From Rhizobacter sp. Root1221 (GTDB lineage Bacteria > Pseudomonadota > Gammaproteobacteria > Burkholderiales > Burkholderiaceae_C): a stretch of DNA of 64,000 nt. Each line of letters opens with the position of its first letter. Positions within the stretch are counted from its first letter, which is position 1. The position numbers were made by a program, and so were the translations under genes. Below the pieces are notes generated by a model. That model saw only the letters and a list, made by a program, of their open reading frames with translations. It searched no databases and had not been told where the DNA came from. The DNA is taken from NCBI RefSeq assembly GCF_001425785.1, contig NZ_LMDI01000001.1, forward strand, positions 124,001 through 188,000, given 5' to 3'. Shown here piece by piece: positions 7,027 through 14,003 of this stretch.

Positions 7027-8799
7027 CTAGGATTGAGGGGCGAAGAGCGCCGGATCCAGTCCCTCGACAAACTGCGGCCGCAACACGAAGCCCATGACCT
7101 CTTGGCCGGCCAGTTCGTGTTGCACGGTGTTCGGCCGGCCGGCCTTGCCGCAGATGGCCATGTCGAGTTCGCCGAGAGCGCGCAGGACCACGGTGAGGTC
7201 GACGTTGGCCTTCTTGAAATGGTCGAGTGGAACGAAAATGCCGGTGGGCACCGTGACGGCCAGCGCATGCTTCGCGTCGCCGTTCATCGAGTCGATGGCC
7301 GCGGCCAATGCATCCCGCACCTGCGGGTGCAGCCGCATTGGCGCTGCGAGTCGGAAGACCGGATCCCCTGATGGAGGCGGTTCGGCCGGCCCGGTCACTG
7401 CATTCGTTGCGGTGATGTCGGCCTGGTCGGCCGTGGTGTCGACGACCTCTCCGTCTGACGTGATCACGACATTCGGACCGTGGGGAGATGCCGCCTGGTC
7501 GGGCTCGCTCAGCGCAAGATCACCCTGGTCGGGGCCTGGCTTCTCGCCGGCGCCTCCCTGGGGCTTGGCCCCGGGCTTTTGGGCGCTTGAGGGGACGATC
7601 AGTGGCTCCTGCAGCGGCTTATGGCCGCCGTGGTCGGGCAACAAGATGTCCGGCGACGCGAGCTTCACAGCCTCTACCGCGGCCTTTCCTGGCGGCGGGG
7701 TGATCGTCCACAAAGGTTTCTGGTCGCCCGCGGGCACAACGACGCCGGCGCCGGCCAGGATCTCGAGGATGGTTTGAGGCGACTGGGGGATGCCGGGCAG
7801 TTCGTCCTCTTCGAGCAGCTTCCGGATTTCGGTGACCGCGTTGGGCCACACGATGAACAAGCCTTCCCGGCCGTGCCAGACCCGCGAACGCTCTTGGTTT
7901 GGCAACCACGCCGAGTGAGAGACGATGAGCCGCCGCATGGCGTCGATGAGGTAGCGCTCGATGTGGGCGCCCAGGATCGGCCGCCCGTAGCGGTTCGCGT
8001 TGGCAATGAGGTTGCGGTCGATCACCAGCGCCGTCGCGCGCTTGACGAGGTCGACCAGGACGTTCTGGTCGCGGTACAGCGGGATGCCGGCGACGGACGC
8101 GAGCAGCTGCGGCACCACGATCCCGTTCCCTGTTGCGAGGTGCTGCATGGTGGTGGCGGACACGACGTGGGGAAGAGCGAACAGGCCCAGCGCTCGCGTC
8201 TCTGCGGCCTTGGGCATCCATCGGATGAAGAAGCGAGTCGACTTGCGCTGGACCAGCCAGAGGGTGAGCGGCCCGAGATAGGCCGGCCACGCCTCTCCGC
8301 GCTCGTCCGTGACGACGAGCAGGCTCAGCGTGCGATGCAGTTCGCTGCAGAGGCCGGCGAAGAACGTCGCGAGCCGCCAGCGCGGTTCGAGTTGCCGGCG
8401 GGTCGAGATGGTGGCCCTGCCGGAGACGATGTGGCCGTCCGTTCCTTGCAGCGCATAGAAACCCACTTCGAGGCCGAGCCTGAAGAGTCCCCCAAGCTCG
8501 CAGAAGTAGTTGTCCGCCGTGGCAGGCATAACGTTCACATAGGACGCCAGGCGACGAATCGGATCGAGCAGGTCCTTCTCGAACGTGGCCTTGTCGGCGC
8601 CATAGCAGAGCTTGATCCGCGACAGCAGGTCCTGGTGCGAGGCAAGGAGGGCTTCGACGGTGACCGCGGCGATGCCCGGATCGACGGACGGAGCAATCTG
8701 AGCCGGTGCAGGCGAGGGCTCAATACGCGGTTCTATCCGCGGGGCCTCGGCGGCAGGCGCTGAACCGTGACTGAGACCGAACAGGGAGAGGAACGACAT
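7027..8799 (-). CDS. traI: TraI-like MOBH relaxase homologue with altered active-site residues
   Basis: A 590-residue protein with the two-part layout of MOBH TraI proteins. An N-terminal TraI_2-type helical domain (about 45-330) is followed by a Pro/Gly-rich linker and a C-terminal TraI_2_C-type domain (about 480-585: ALAVTVPTGIFVPLDHFKKA...NTVQHELAGQEVMGFVL). Family members normally carry a histidine cluster before the GG in the segment that here reads MPATADNYFCELGGLFRLGL (91-110), and an HD motif where this protein reads CSELHR (151-156). The histidines of the first motif are replaced by N-Y-F and L, and HD by S-E. The fold and gene order are kept, but a classical nicking activity is doubtful. 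The start at 8799 follows an AGGGAGAGG sequence. Confidence 0.82.
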   Translation of the reverse strand: MSFLSLFGLSHGSAPAAEAPRIEPRIEPSPAPAQIAPSVDPGIAAVTVEALLASHQDLLSRIKLCYGADKATFEKDLLDPIRRLASYVNVMPATADNYFCELGGLFRLGLEVGFYALQGTDGHIVSGRATISTRRQLEPRWRLATFFAGLCSELHRTLSLLVVTDERGEAWPAYLGPLTLWLVQRKSTRFFIRWMPKAAETRALGLFALPHVVSATTMQHLATGNGIVVPQLLASVAGIPLYRDQNVLVDLVKRATALVIDRNLIANANRYGRPILGAHIERYLIDAMRRLIVSHSAWLPNQERSRVWHGREGLFIVWPNAVTEIRKLLEEDELPGIPQSPQTILEILAGAGVVVPAGDQKPLWTITPPPGKAAVEAVKLASPDILLPDHGGHKPLQEPLIVPSSAQKPGAKPQGGAGEKPGPDQGDLALSEPDQAASPHGPNVVITSDGEVVDTTADQADITATNAVTGPAEPPPSGDPVFRLAAPMRLHPQVRDALAAAIDSMNGDAKHALAVTVPTGIFVPLDHFKKANVDLTVVLRALGELDMAICGKAGRPNTVQHELAGQEVMGFVLRPQFVEGLDPALFAPQS

Positions 8800-8838
8800 G
8801 ACGATGGCAGCACTGTGGGTGCTGCCATCGTGGGAGGG

Positions 8839-10008
8839 TCATGCGACCCGATCCACCGGAAATCCCGCCTTTGATTGCGTCGCCACGTCCGAGGCGGCGA
8901 CGTGGTGCCCGCGGTACTGCGACGGATACCGCATCAACAGGCAGAAGGGACACGGCTGCGGGCTGGTGTCGCGCCTGCTGAAGAGGTAGTCGGCCGCGCA
9001 GGCTTCGCAGCCCCTTCGCTCGAGTTCGGCGACATGCACCCCCCAGCGGGCGTCGGCCAACGAGATCACCTCGACGCAGCGGTCGAGCGTCAGCGGCGAG
9101 TCGTTGCGGAATTTGGTTTCGAGATGCCGGAATGCGGCAACGACGGACTCTTCCGGCGAGAAGCCGGCGTCGCGAAGGGCGATGTACTGGTTGACCACCA
9201 ATGAGTATTGGATTCGCCGGACGGTGTTCAGGTAGGAGCCCCAGCGCTGCAGCGGGAGAGGAAGGCCCCAGTGGACGAGCTGGGTAGGCGGCGACGGGCG
9301 CAGCGCCGGATCGACGCATTCCATTCCGGACATCAGCACATCGATGATGCGATCGCTTGCGCCGAGGTGCTTGAGCGACTGCCGCAGCTTCAGCGCGGCC
9401 AGGCGCGTGTCCAGCCCGGTCGCGGAGCGCGGCGTTTCGTGGCCCGCGCCGTGGCGCGCATCTGCGGCGTCGTCGCATCGCCGGCTGTTGCAGAACGCGC
9501 ACGAGGACGTTGCGCCCGAGCCGTAGGCTTGGAGATGGCGGCTGCCGCAACGGCGGCACTCGGCGAGCTGCAGAGCCTTTGCTTGGCAGGCCCAGATTCC
9601 GTCCAGGTTGCAGCAAAGGTAGAACGCTTCGTCAAAGAGGAGGGTAGGCGCGTTGGGGAACGACCGATAGTGCTTGAAGGCGGTGATGAGCGACTGCGCA
9701 GGTGGAAAACGGCTGTCGCGCAAGCGTTCATAGTGGGCCGCGAACGCGCTCGCAGCTGCCTGCACGCGCAAGGGCGCCCGAGCAAGGAACTCGTCCGAGT
9801 ACGGAGGCCGGCCGCGTCTCGCGCCGCCATCCTTGTCGAAGACGAACCGCAAGATGAATGTCGCAGGCAGGCCCGTCATCAGCTCGATGGTCCGGGCGCA
9901 AGCACCGAGGTCAACGCACTCGCGCGCCGTTTGCAGGGCGCCGAGGCCCTTGCCCGCATACGGGCCGGCGTTGCGCCGGCTAGTTCGCGGCTGCCGTGTG
10001 GCCGGCAT
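8839..10008 (-). CDS. FlhC-like transcriptional activator with two tandem FlhC units
   Basis: A 389-residue protein. Residues 27-175 align with FlhC/SetC/AcaC-type activators: ARECVDLGACARTIELMTGL, a central RPPYSDEFLARAPLRVQAA, LITAFKHYRSF, and a zinc site C151-C154/C170-C173. Residues 200-358 repeat the layout (SLKHLGASDRIIDVLMSGM, SVVAAFRHLETKF, second zinc site C334-C337/C353-C356). FlhC normally carries one unit of about 190 residues. The start overlaps the FlhD-like gene by 29 bases. By analogy with SetCD and AcaCD it should form a DNA-binding complex with that protein and activate transfer genes; the traI gene begins 39 bases after its stop. The double unit is clear; the target genes are inference. 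Confidence 0.85.
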   Translation of the reverse strand: MPATRQPRTSRRNAGPYAGKGLGALQTARECVDLGACARTIELMTGLPATFILRFVFDKDGGARRGRPPYSDEFLARAPLRVQAAASAFAAHYERLRDSRFPPAQSLITAFKHYRSFPNAPTLLFDEAFYLCCNLDGIWACQAKALQLAECRRCGSRHLQAYGSGATSSCAFCNSRRCDDAADARHGAGHETPRSATGLDTRLAALKLRQSLKHLGASDRIIDVLMSGMECVDPALRPSPPTQLVHWGLPLPLQRWGSYLNTVRRIQYSLVVNQYIALRDAGFSPEESVVAAFRHLETKFRNDSPLTLDRCVEVISLADARWGVHVAELERRGCEACAADYLFSRRDTSPQPCPFCLLMRYPSQYRGHHVAASDVATQSKAGFPVDRVA

Positions 10009-10285
10009 GGCGCTTGGGCAGGGTGGCCAGCACGGGCAGCACCGTGGGGTGCGCGGACAGGAGGTTGGTCAGGTCGCCTCGCGGAACGAACAGGGGCTCT
10101 TCGCCGACGTGGGCGACGAGCGACAGCACCTCGGTGTGTGTCAGCATGCTGATCCGCTCCAGAAGCTCCTTGCTGAGCCCGAAGCGGCAGCATGCCGCGG
10201 CAAGGTCCTCGCGTGCCGCATCGCGCACTAGCGCTATCGCGGTGAAGTTGAGCGTTTGAACTTCGCTCCAATTGACTGAAGTCAT
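9980..10285 (-). CDS. FlhD-like transcriptional co-activator
   Basis: A 101-residue protein resembling FlhD: an N-terminal helix (VQTLNFTAIALVRDAAREDL) followed by CRFGLSKELLERISMLTHTEVLSLV, which matches the FlhD segment around its MFRLGI motif and the helix that contacts FlhC. FlhD-type proteins have no strong DNA-binding activity alone and act with FlhC. The ATG at 10285 follows a GGGAGAG ribosome-binding site. It is the first gene of the transfer operon and has a sigma70-type promoter about 90 bases upstream. The pairing with the double FlhC protein mirrors SetD/SetC and AcaD/AcaC. Confidence 0.8.
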   Translation of the reverse strand: MTSVNWSEVQTLNFTAIALVRDAAREDLAAACCRFGLSKELLERISMLTHTEVLSLVAHVGEEPLFVPRGDLTNLLSAHPTVLPVLATLPKRHAGHTAAAN

Positions 10286-10618
10286 ATGGTTCTCTCCCGG
10301 TCAGCCTTCACGGCGGTCCGACGCCGACCTCCTGGAGGGGCGTCCGCTCGCTGCCTTAGCGGGTGCGAGTGGAGGGCAGAGTACCCAAGAAATTCACGAA
10401 CTGTCAAACGCGCACTAGCAAGATGGATCAAAAACTAATCAGCTATCAGTCCCAAAAGTGATCGTGCAGAGCGGGCCTGGGTTGCGGCTAAAAACTTGAT
10501 TTGTGAACAAGAGACTGCGGCCGCTCCAGGGTCAGGGGCAACGCCGGGCGTACAACGGCCGCCAATAGCGTAACCGAGGCTCAGATTTTCCTGCCCCGGT
10601 GCTCAAGTCTTGATGTGT
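10286..10618. other. Intergenic region between the FlhD-like gene and the HTH-receiver gene
   Basis: 333 bases hold the predicted promoter of the FlhDC-like operon in the left third. The rest (10408-10618) includes an AT-richer stretch around 10420-10460 with TAATCAGCTATCAG, which could be an operator or activator site. No open reading frame with a plausible start and no obvious terminator were found. Confidence 0.5.
10378..10407 (-). promoter_or_regulatory. Predicted sigma70 promoter of the FlhDC-like/transfer operon
   Basis: On the minus strand TTGACA (10407-10402) is followed after 18 bases by TACTCT (10383-10378). The start of transcription would be near 10371, leaving a GC-rich leader of about 85 bases before the FlhD-like ATG. 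A CCTCC/GGAGG short hairpin lies in this leader around 10340. The -35 is a consensus match; the -10 is moderate. Confidence 0.6.
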
Positions 10619-11467
10619 TCAGCCCGGGGTGCGGCGAAGGGCCGCGAACCCAAGGGTCAGCGCGTTGAGCAGCATCAACGTGCGTGCGGGTTTCACGAAC
10701 AGCTGAGCCCGGAAGGTGGCCGTGATCTCCTCGAATTGCGCCTCCTGGCTGTCCGTCAGGATGTCGGCCAGCACGATGAGGGGGGCCGCGGCGGTCCGGC
10801 CTCTGATCAGCTGCAGGACGTCGCGGGCGTCCTGTTCCCCGAGCTGCCAGTCGACGATGTAGCCGTCGAAGGTGGTGGTTTCCAGCGCCGAGCGGATGTG
10901 CTCGGCATTGCTGTAGGAGATGGCCTCAAGCCCCTTCTGCCTCAAGACCTGGACGATGGTTTCGGCCGCCGCTTCGTCGTCGTCAATGACGGCGACCCGC
11001 CGCGGCTCCTCCGCTTCGAAGACGACCCGGCGGACCTCATGGACGGCGCGGCCGGCGGCAACGGCGGGCAGAAACACCTCCCATTCACCGGATTCACCGT
11101 CTTGTGCCGCGACCAGCGGACCGACGGCCTTGTCGCCCGCAATGGCCTCGCCTGGCCAAACCGAGCAGGCGAGCTGCAGGCCGGCCACCTTGAGAACCGC
11201 AGGCTGCCCGGCGTCGTCGACCAGCGCGCCCAACAGCTTGAAGACCGGCTCGCCAAAGTGCGACGCCAGGCGCTTGATCTCGTCGACGTTCCAGGAGGTC
11301 TCACCGGTCATGCGCCGGCGCACCTGCTGGTACTTCATGCCGGCGGCCGCCTCCAGCGTGGTGTTCCGCCGCCGCTCCGGGACGCCGTGCCGGTCTAGCA
11401 ACGCCTGAATGGCCCGGGAGATGACCGGCTCGGCCTTGCGCTTGTCTCCTCCCGTTTCTTGTTCCAT
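10619..11467 (-). CDS. HTH (BetR-like) and receiver-domain regulator
   Basis: A 282-residue protein. Residues about 12-85 (VISRAIQALLDRHGVPERRRNTTLEAAAGMKYQQVRRRM...WNVDEIKRLASHFG) form a phage-repressor-like helix-turn-helix similar to BetR domains. The last 125 residues form a receiver domain with the acidic pocket VIDDDEA, the phosphoacceptor D in GYIVDWQLGEQD and the Lys in FVKPAR. The order HTH-REC is the reverse of most response regulators. The ATG at 11467 is the only start that begins with the conserved HTH. It lies between the transfer operon and the accessory genes, so it may regulate the element, but its kinase is unknown. Confidence 0.82.
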   Translation of the reverse strand: MEQETGGDKRKAEPVISRAIQALLDRHGVPERRRNTTLEAAAGMKYQQVRRRMTGETSWNVDEIKRLASHFGEPVFKLLGALVDDAGQPAVLKVAGLQLACSVWPGEAIAGDKAVGPLVAAQDGESGEWEVFLPAVAAGRAVHEVRRVVFEAEEPRRVAVIDDDEAAAETIVQVLRQKGLEAISYSNAEHIRSALETTTFDGYIVDWQLGEQDARDVLQLIRGRTAAAPLIVLADILTDSQEAQFEEITATFRAQLFVKPARTLMLLNALTLGFAALRRTPG

Positions 11468-11505
11468 GTTGACAGATCGGTGCGACCTTGTTATTGCTGA
11501 GCGAG

Positions 11506-11511
11506 AGTATA
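11506..11511 (-). promoter_or_regulatory. Possible -10 element for the HTH-receiver gene
   Basis: A perfect TATACT on the minus strand lies about 40 bases upstream of the ATG at 11467. No good -35 is present 16-18 bases upstream. GGATC and GATCC half-sites flank the area, so an activator or a repressor may act here. Confidence 0.4.
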
Positions 11512-11601
11512 AAGATCCAGCTTGCGCGAATCTTGCATGATCAGTTTGGATCGTGTCGGGGGCAATACTTGCTGATGCGTGGTGCGGTGCACGCATGAAC
11601 G

Positions 11602-11663
11602 AAAAAAGGGGCGGGGCACCGCCCGCCGCCGTAACCGGCTGGCGAACAGTGCTCCCGCCCCTT
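11602..11663 (-). terminator. Rho-independent terminator after the DUF932 gene
   Basis: Starting 11 bases past the DUF932 stop, a stem of about 14 base pairs is formed by 11649-11663 and 11606-11619 (AAGGGGCGGG arm with one bulge). In the minus-strand sense it is followed by a run of six T residues. The loop is GC-rich and about 29 bases long. Confidence 0.75.
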
Positions 11664-11673
11664 CTCGCAAGAC

Positions 11674-12735
11674 TCAAGCCGCCGTGAGTGCCTCCCACTC
11701 GGCCTTGGATTGCTCAAGCAACCGCCCGCCGAGTTGTTCGAGCTCGGTGGAGCGGTCGTAGCTGTCCACTTCCTGGGCATAGCCCGTGATGGCATTCACC
11801 AAGCCGTACCCCGACAGGTTCGCCTCGGCAATGAGCGAGCGCAGAACGCCGGATCGCTCCTGCTCGTTCAGCAGGTACCGGGTGGCGAGGACTTCGACGG
11901 TCTTCACCGGATCGCCGGTCAGCTTGATGCCCAGCGTCGACCGCATCTTGGCTGCCGTCTGCTCGAACGTCGCCTGGGACACGGCGGCTTGCACCACGTC
12001 CCGGACCTTCAGGTAGAACGCCTTGTCCTCCGCTGCGAGCGTGTCGTCCCGGAAGACGGTGATCTCCTCGGTCGATGCTTCCTGCAGCCGGCCGACATGG
12101 GACTTGCGCATCGCGCGATCCGGTGCGATCAGACCATTGCGGCAGACGAGCCGGTACACCAGGGGTTGCACCGACAGTGAGCCGTGGCCGATCTCGGAGT
12201 TGCTGATCACCACGCCGGCCTGCACGAGGTCGCCAGGCTGGATCTCGAACTCGATGCGAGGCGTCACGACCTTCACGTACATGCGTGTCTCCGTGAGCTC
12301 CATCGACTCGAAGCGGGCGCCAGGCAACTCGCGCAGGATCGGCAGCACGTGCTCGAGCAGATCGTAGTTGTCCAGGCGGCGGTAGCGGTCCGAAAGGAAC
12401 GCGCGCGCCCGGCCGTCGAGCGTGCGGACCAGCCGCTGCTCGGGCTCCTTGTGCAGCCATGTGTTCACGTTCCGGTCCAGCAGTTCCGGCTGGTCGCTCC
12501 GCATCCGTTCGAAGTAGGCGAACGGGATCTTGAGGCGGTCGGCGAGTTGCCGGCGGCAGCTTTCCGTGGCGGTGAAGCGCTTCGAGCCATCCGGCGCTTC
12601 GATCAGGAGCGACGTGTGGCCGTCCTGGCCCGTGACGTGGTGCATCAGAGGCGTCGGCACGATCATGTCGACCTTGGTGCTCAACTGGCGCTCGAGTTCT
12701 TCGACGAGGCCTACGAGGGTACGTCCTTGTTTCAT
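11674..12735 (-). CDS. DUF932 family protein
   Basis: A 353-residue protein with the DUF932 signature: SKRFTATESCRRQLADRLKIPFAYFERMR near the N-terminus, then WLHKEPEQRLVRTLDGRARAFLSDRYRRLDNYDLLEHVLP, NSEIGHGSLSVQPLVYRLVCRNGLI and LSGYGLVNAITGYAQEV. DUF932 proteins are common on phages, plasmids and ICEs; related proteins are the YfjQ/YafZ prophage proteins. The molecular role is unknown. The ATG at 12735 follows an AGCATCTTCC leader, and upstream is a hairpin-rich leader shared with other genes of this block. Strongly mobile-element-associated. Confidence 0.85.
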   Translation of the reverse strand: MKQGRTLVGLVEELERQLSTKVDMIVPTPLMHHVTGQDGHTSLLIEAPDGSKRFTATESCRRQLADRLKIPFAYFERMRSDQPELLDRNVNTWLHKEPEQRLVRTLDGRARAFLSDRYRRLDNYDLLEHVLPILRELPGARFESMELTETRMYVKVVTPRIEFEIQPGDLVQAGVVISNSEIGHGSLSVQPLVYRLVCRNGLIAPDRAMRKSHVGRLQEASTEEITVFRDDTLAAEDKAFYLKVRDVVQAAVSQATFEQTAAKMRSTLGIKLTGDPVKTVEVLATRYLLNEQERSGVLRSLIAEANLSGYGLVNAITGYAQEVDSYDRSTELEQLGGRLLEQSKAEWEALTAA

Positions 12736-12969
12736 GGAAGATGCTCCAAATGAAACGGGGACGGCACAACCCCTGCGGGGGTGCGTCCCCGCGAGGGTTT
12801 GAGGCTCTTGCGAGCCTGGATGAGCGTGGCGGGCGCCACGGCTTGGATGAGAGGGCTGCCTTCTGCCGCGATGCGGCCTGGTGTGGTAGCTACCAGAGGG
12901 AACCGTGTTCGCTGGACCCTGCTGAGGGCCCACTGAAAACGGGGGTGGCATTGCTGCCACCCCTCAAGA
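12736..12969 (-). promoter_or_regulatory. Hairpin-rich leader of the DUF932 gene
   Basis: This 234-base gap contains, read on the minus strand, the motif GGTTCCCTCTGGTAGCTACC (12904-12885) that recurs in front of nrdB and the 211-residue hypothetical, with the perfect palindrome TGGTAGCTACCA. About 80-110 bases further down are GC-rich inverted repeats around 12768-12804 with the sequence AAACCCTCGCGGGG. No promoter with both hexamers was clear. Confidence 0.5.
12881..12904 (-). promoter_or_regulatory. Shared leader motif, copy A (before DUF932)
   Basis: Minus-strand GGTTCCCTCTGGTAGCTACC followed by ACAC. It shares GGTTYYC...GGTAGCT with 18308-18333 and 20364-20390, in the same orientation relative to the downstream gene. 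It lies 146 bases upstream of the ATG. Confidence 0.55.
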
Positions 12970-13989
12970 CTACGCGGCCTTCTTCTCGCTCGCAAGTCGA
13001 GCAAGCCAGATGTCTGCCCAGTCATGCCCCCCGTGCTTGGGCACGAAGACCTGGACCGACCGATCCAACCCACTCCTTCTCGCTTCCTTGACCAGCCGCT
13101 GCGCCAACGTGTAAGCGGAGACCTGGCCCGTGAACTCGGCGTCGGCATCGTTGTCTGCGTAGATGCAGACGCGCTTGACCGAGTGCGGGATCCAGAGCTT
13201 CTCCATGTTCCCGCTGTTCAGCGCGGCCCAGAGTGGCTTTGACGTGCTCAGCCGGACGGCCAGCCCGGTCTCGATGCCCTCTGTGATCGCCAGTTCCTCG
13301 GTGGCTTCGTCGAGCCTGACCGCGGCACCGTTGATCCCTGAAGACAGAACCTTCTTGCTCTGGTCGCCGAGGGCCTTGCGGGCGTCCTTCAAGTACGTGC
13401 GGTGGAGCGTGACGGCATGGCCATCACTGCCCTGCACGCACCCGATCATGGCGGGGTACTCGGCGATCATCTTCGAACGCTGCTGGCCATCTTGCTTCTC
13501 GTAGTAGCCGAGGGCAGGGTGGTAGCGCAGCGAGCGGGGATACGACTGGAGCGCGAGCCCGCGGTTGCGCAGGTAGCGATCCACTTCATCGCCCAACGAG
13601 ATGGGCTTGGCCTCTTGCCAGATTCGCTGGCACAGCCGCTTCATTCGTTCCGGCGACGGCCCAGCGTTGGCCGCCGCCGGCGCCACCTTCGCGGCGCCGA
13701 CTTCGCGTTCGATCTTGTCGAGCAGGTCACCGAACCGGTCTCCGAGCACCGCTTGCGCGAGCTTGAGGCCGCCGCCGGCGCCGCAACTGCGGCAGTGGTA
13801 GTTGCCTTCACCGTATTTGTCGGTGTACTGGAAGCGGTCAGTTCCACCGCAGCCTTGGATTGGGCACGGTTGGTTCCTCCCGTTCAGGATGCCTTCGCTG
13901 ACCCCCACTGCTTTGAGGATCGACGTCCAGCGCCCATGGGCCCGGCGCTTCACCTCCTCGATTCGCTTCTGAAAGTCGATGCTGTCCAT
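12970..13989 (-). CDS. Zinc-finger/Toprim primase-like protein
   Basis: A 339-residue protein combining an N-terminal CHC2-type zinc ribbon (C42, C47, C66, C69; PCPIQGCGGTDRFQY...YHCRSCGAGGG) with a C-terminal Toprim domain (LAITEGIETGLAVRLS near 245 and VCIYADNDADAEF near 285). This is the layout of plasmid- and phage-encoded primase/helicase-like proteins such as the P4-type primase N-terminus, but no helicase follows. It probably makes or helps make primers for the transferred or replicating strand. The ATG at 13989 has a strong GGAGG site 6 bases upstream, located just after the nrdA stop, so it is likely co-transcribed with nrdA. Confidence 0.85.
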   Translation of the reverse strand: MDSIDFQKRIEEVKRRAHGRWTSILKAVGVSEGILNGRNQPCPIQGCGGTDRFQYTDKYGEGNYHCRSCGAGGGLKLAQAVLGDRFGDLLDKIEREVGAAKVAPAAANAGPSPERMKRLCQRIWQEAKPISLGDEVDRYLRNRGLALQSYPRSLRYHPALGYYEKQDGQQRSKMIAEYPAMIGCVQGSDGHAVTLHRTYLKDARKALGDQSKKVLSSGINGAAVRLDEATEELAITEGIETGLAVRLSTSKPLWAALNSGNMEKLWIPHSVKRVCIYADNDADAEFTGQVSAYTLAQRLVKEARRSGLDRSVQVFVPKHGGHDWADIWLARLASEKKAA

Positions 13990-14003
13990 GACCGCACCTC
14001 CTT

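Noticed and set aside
10286-10618. Transfer origin in the FlhD-like upstream region
   Set aside because: AT-richer segments and repeats are present, but nothing distinguishes an oriT, and MOBH origins have no signature that I can recognise by eye.
12768-12804. Rho-independent terminator before the DUF932 gene
   Set aside because: The GC-rich stems lack a T-run and sit in the leader on the coding side, so I list them as leader hairpins.
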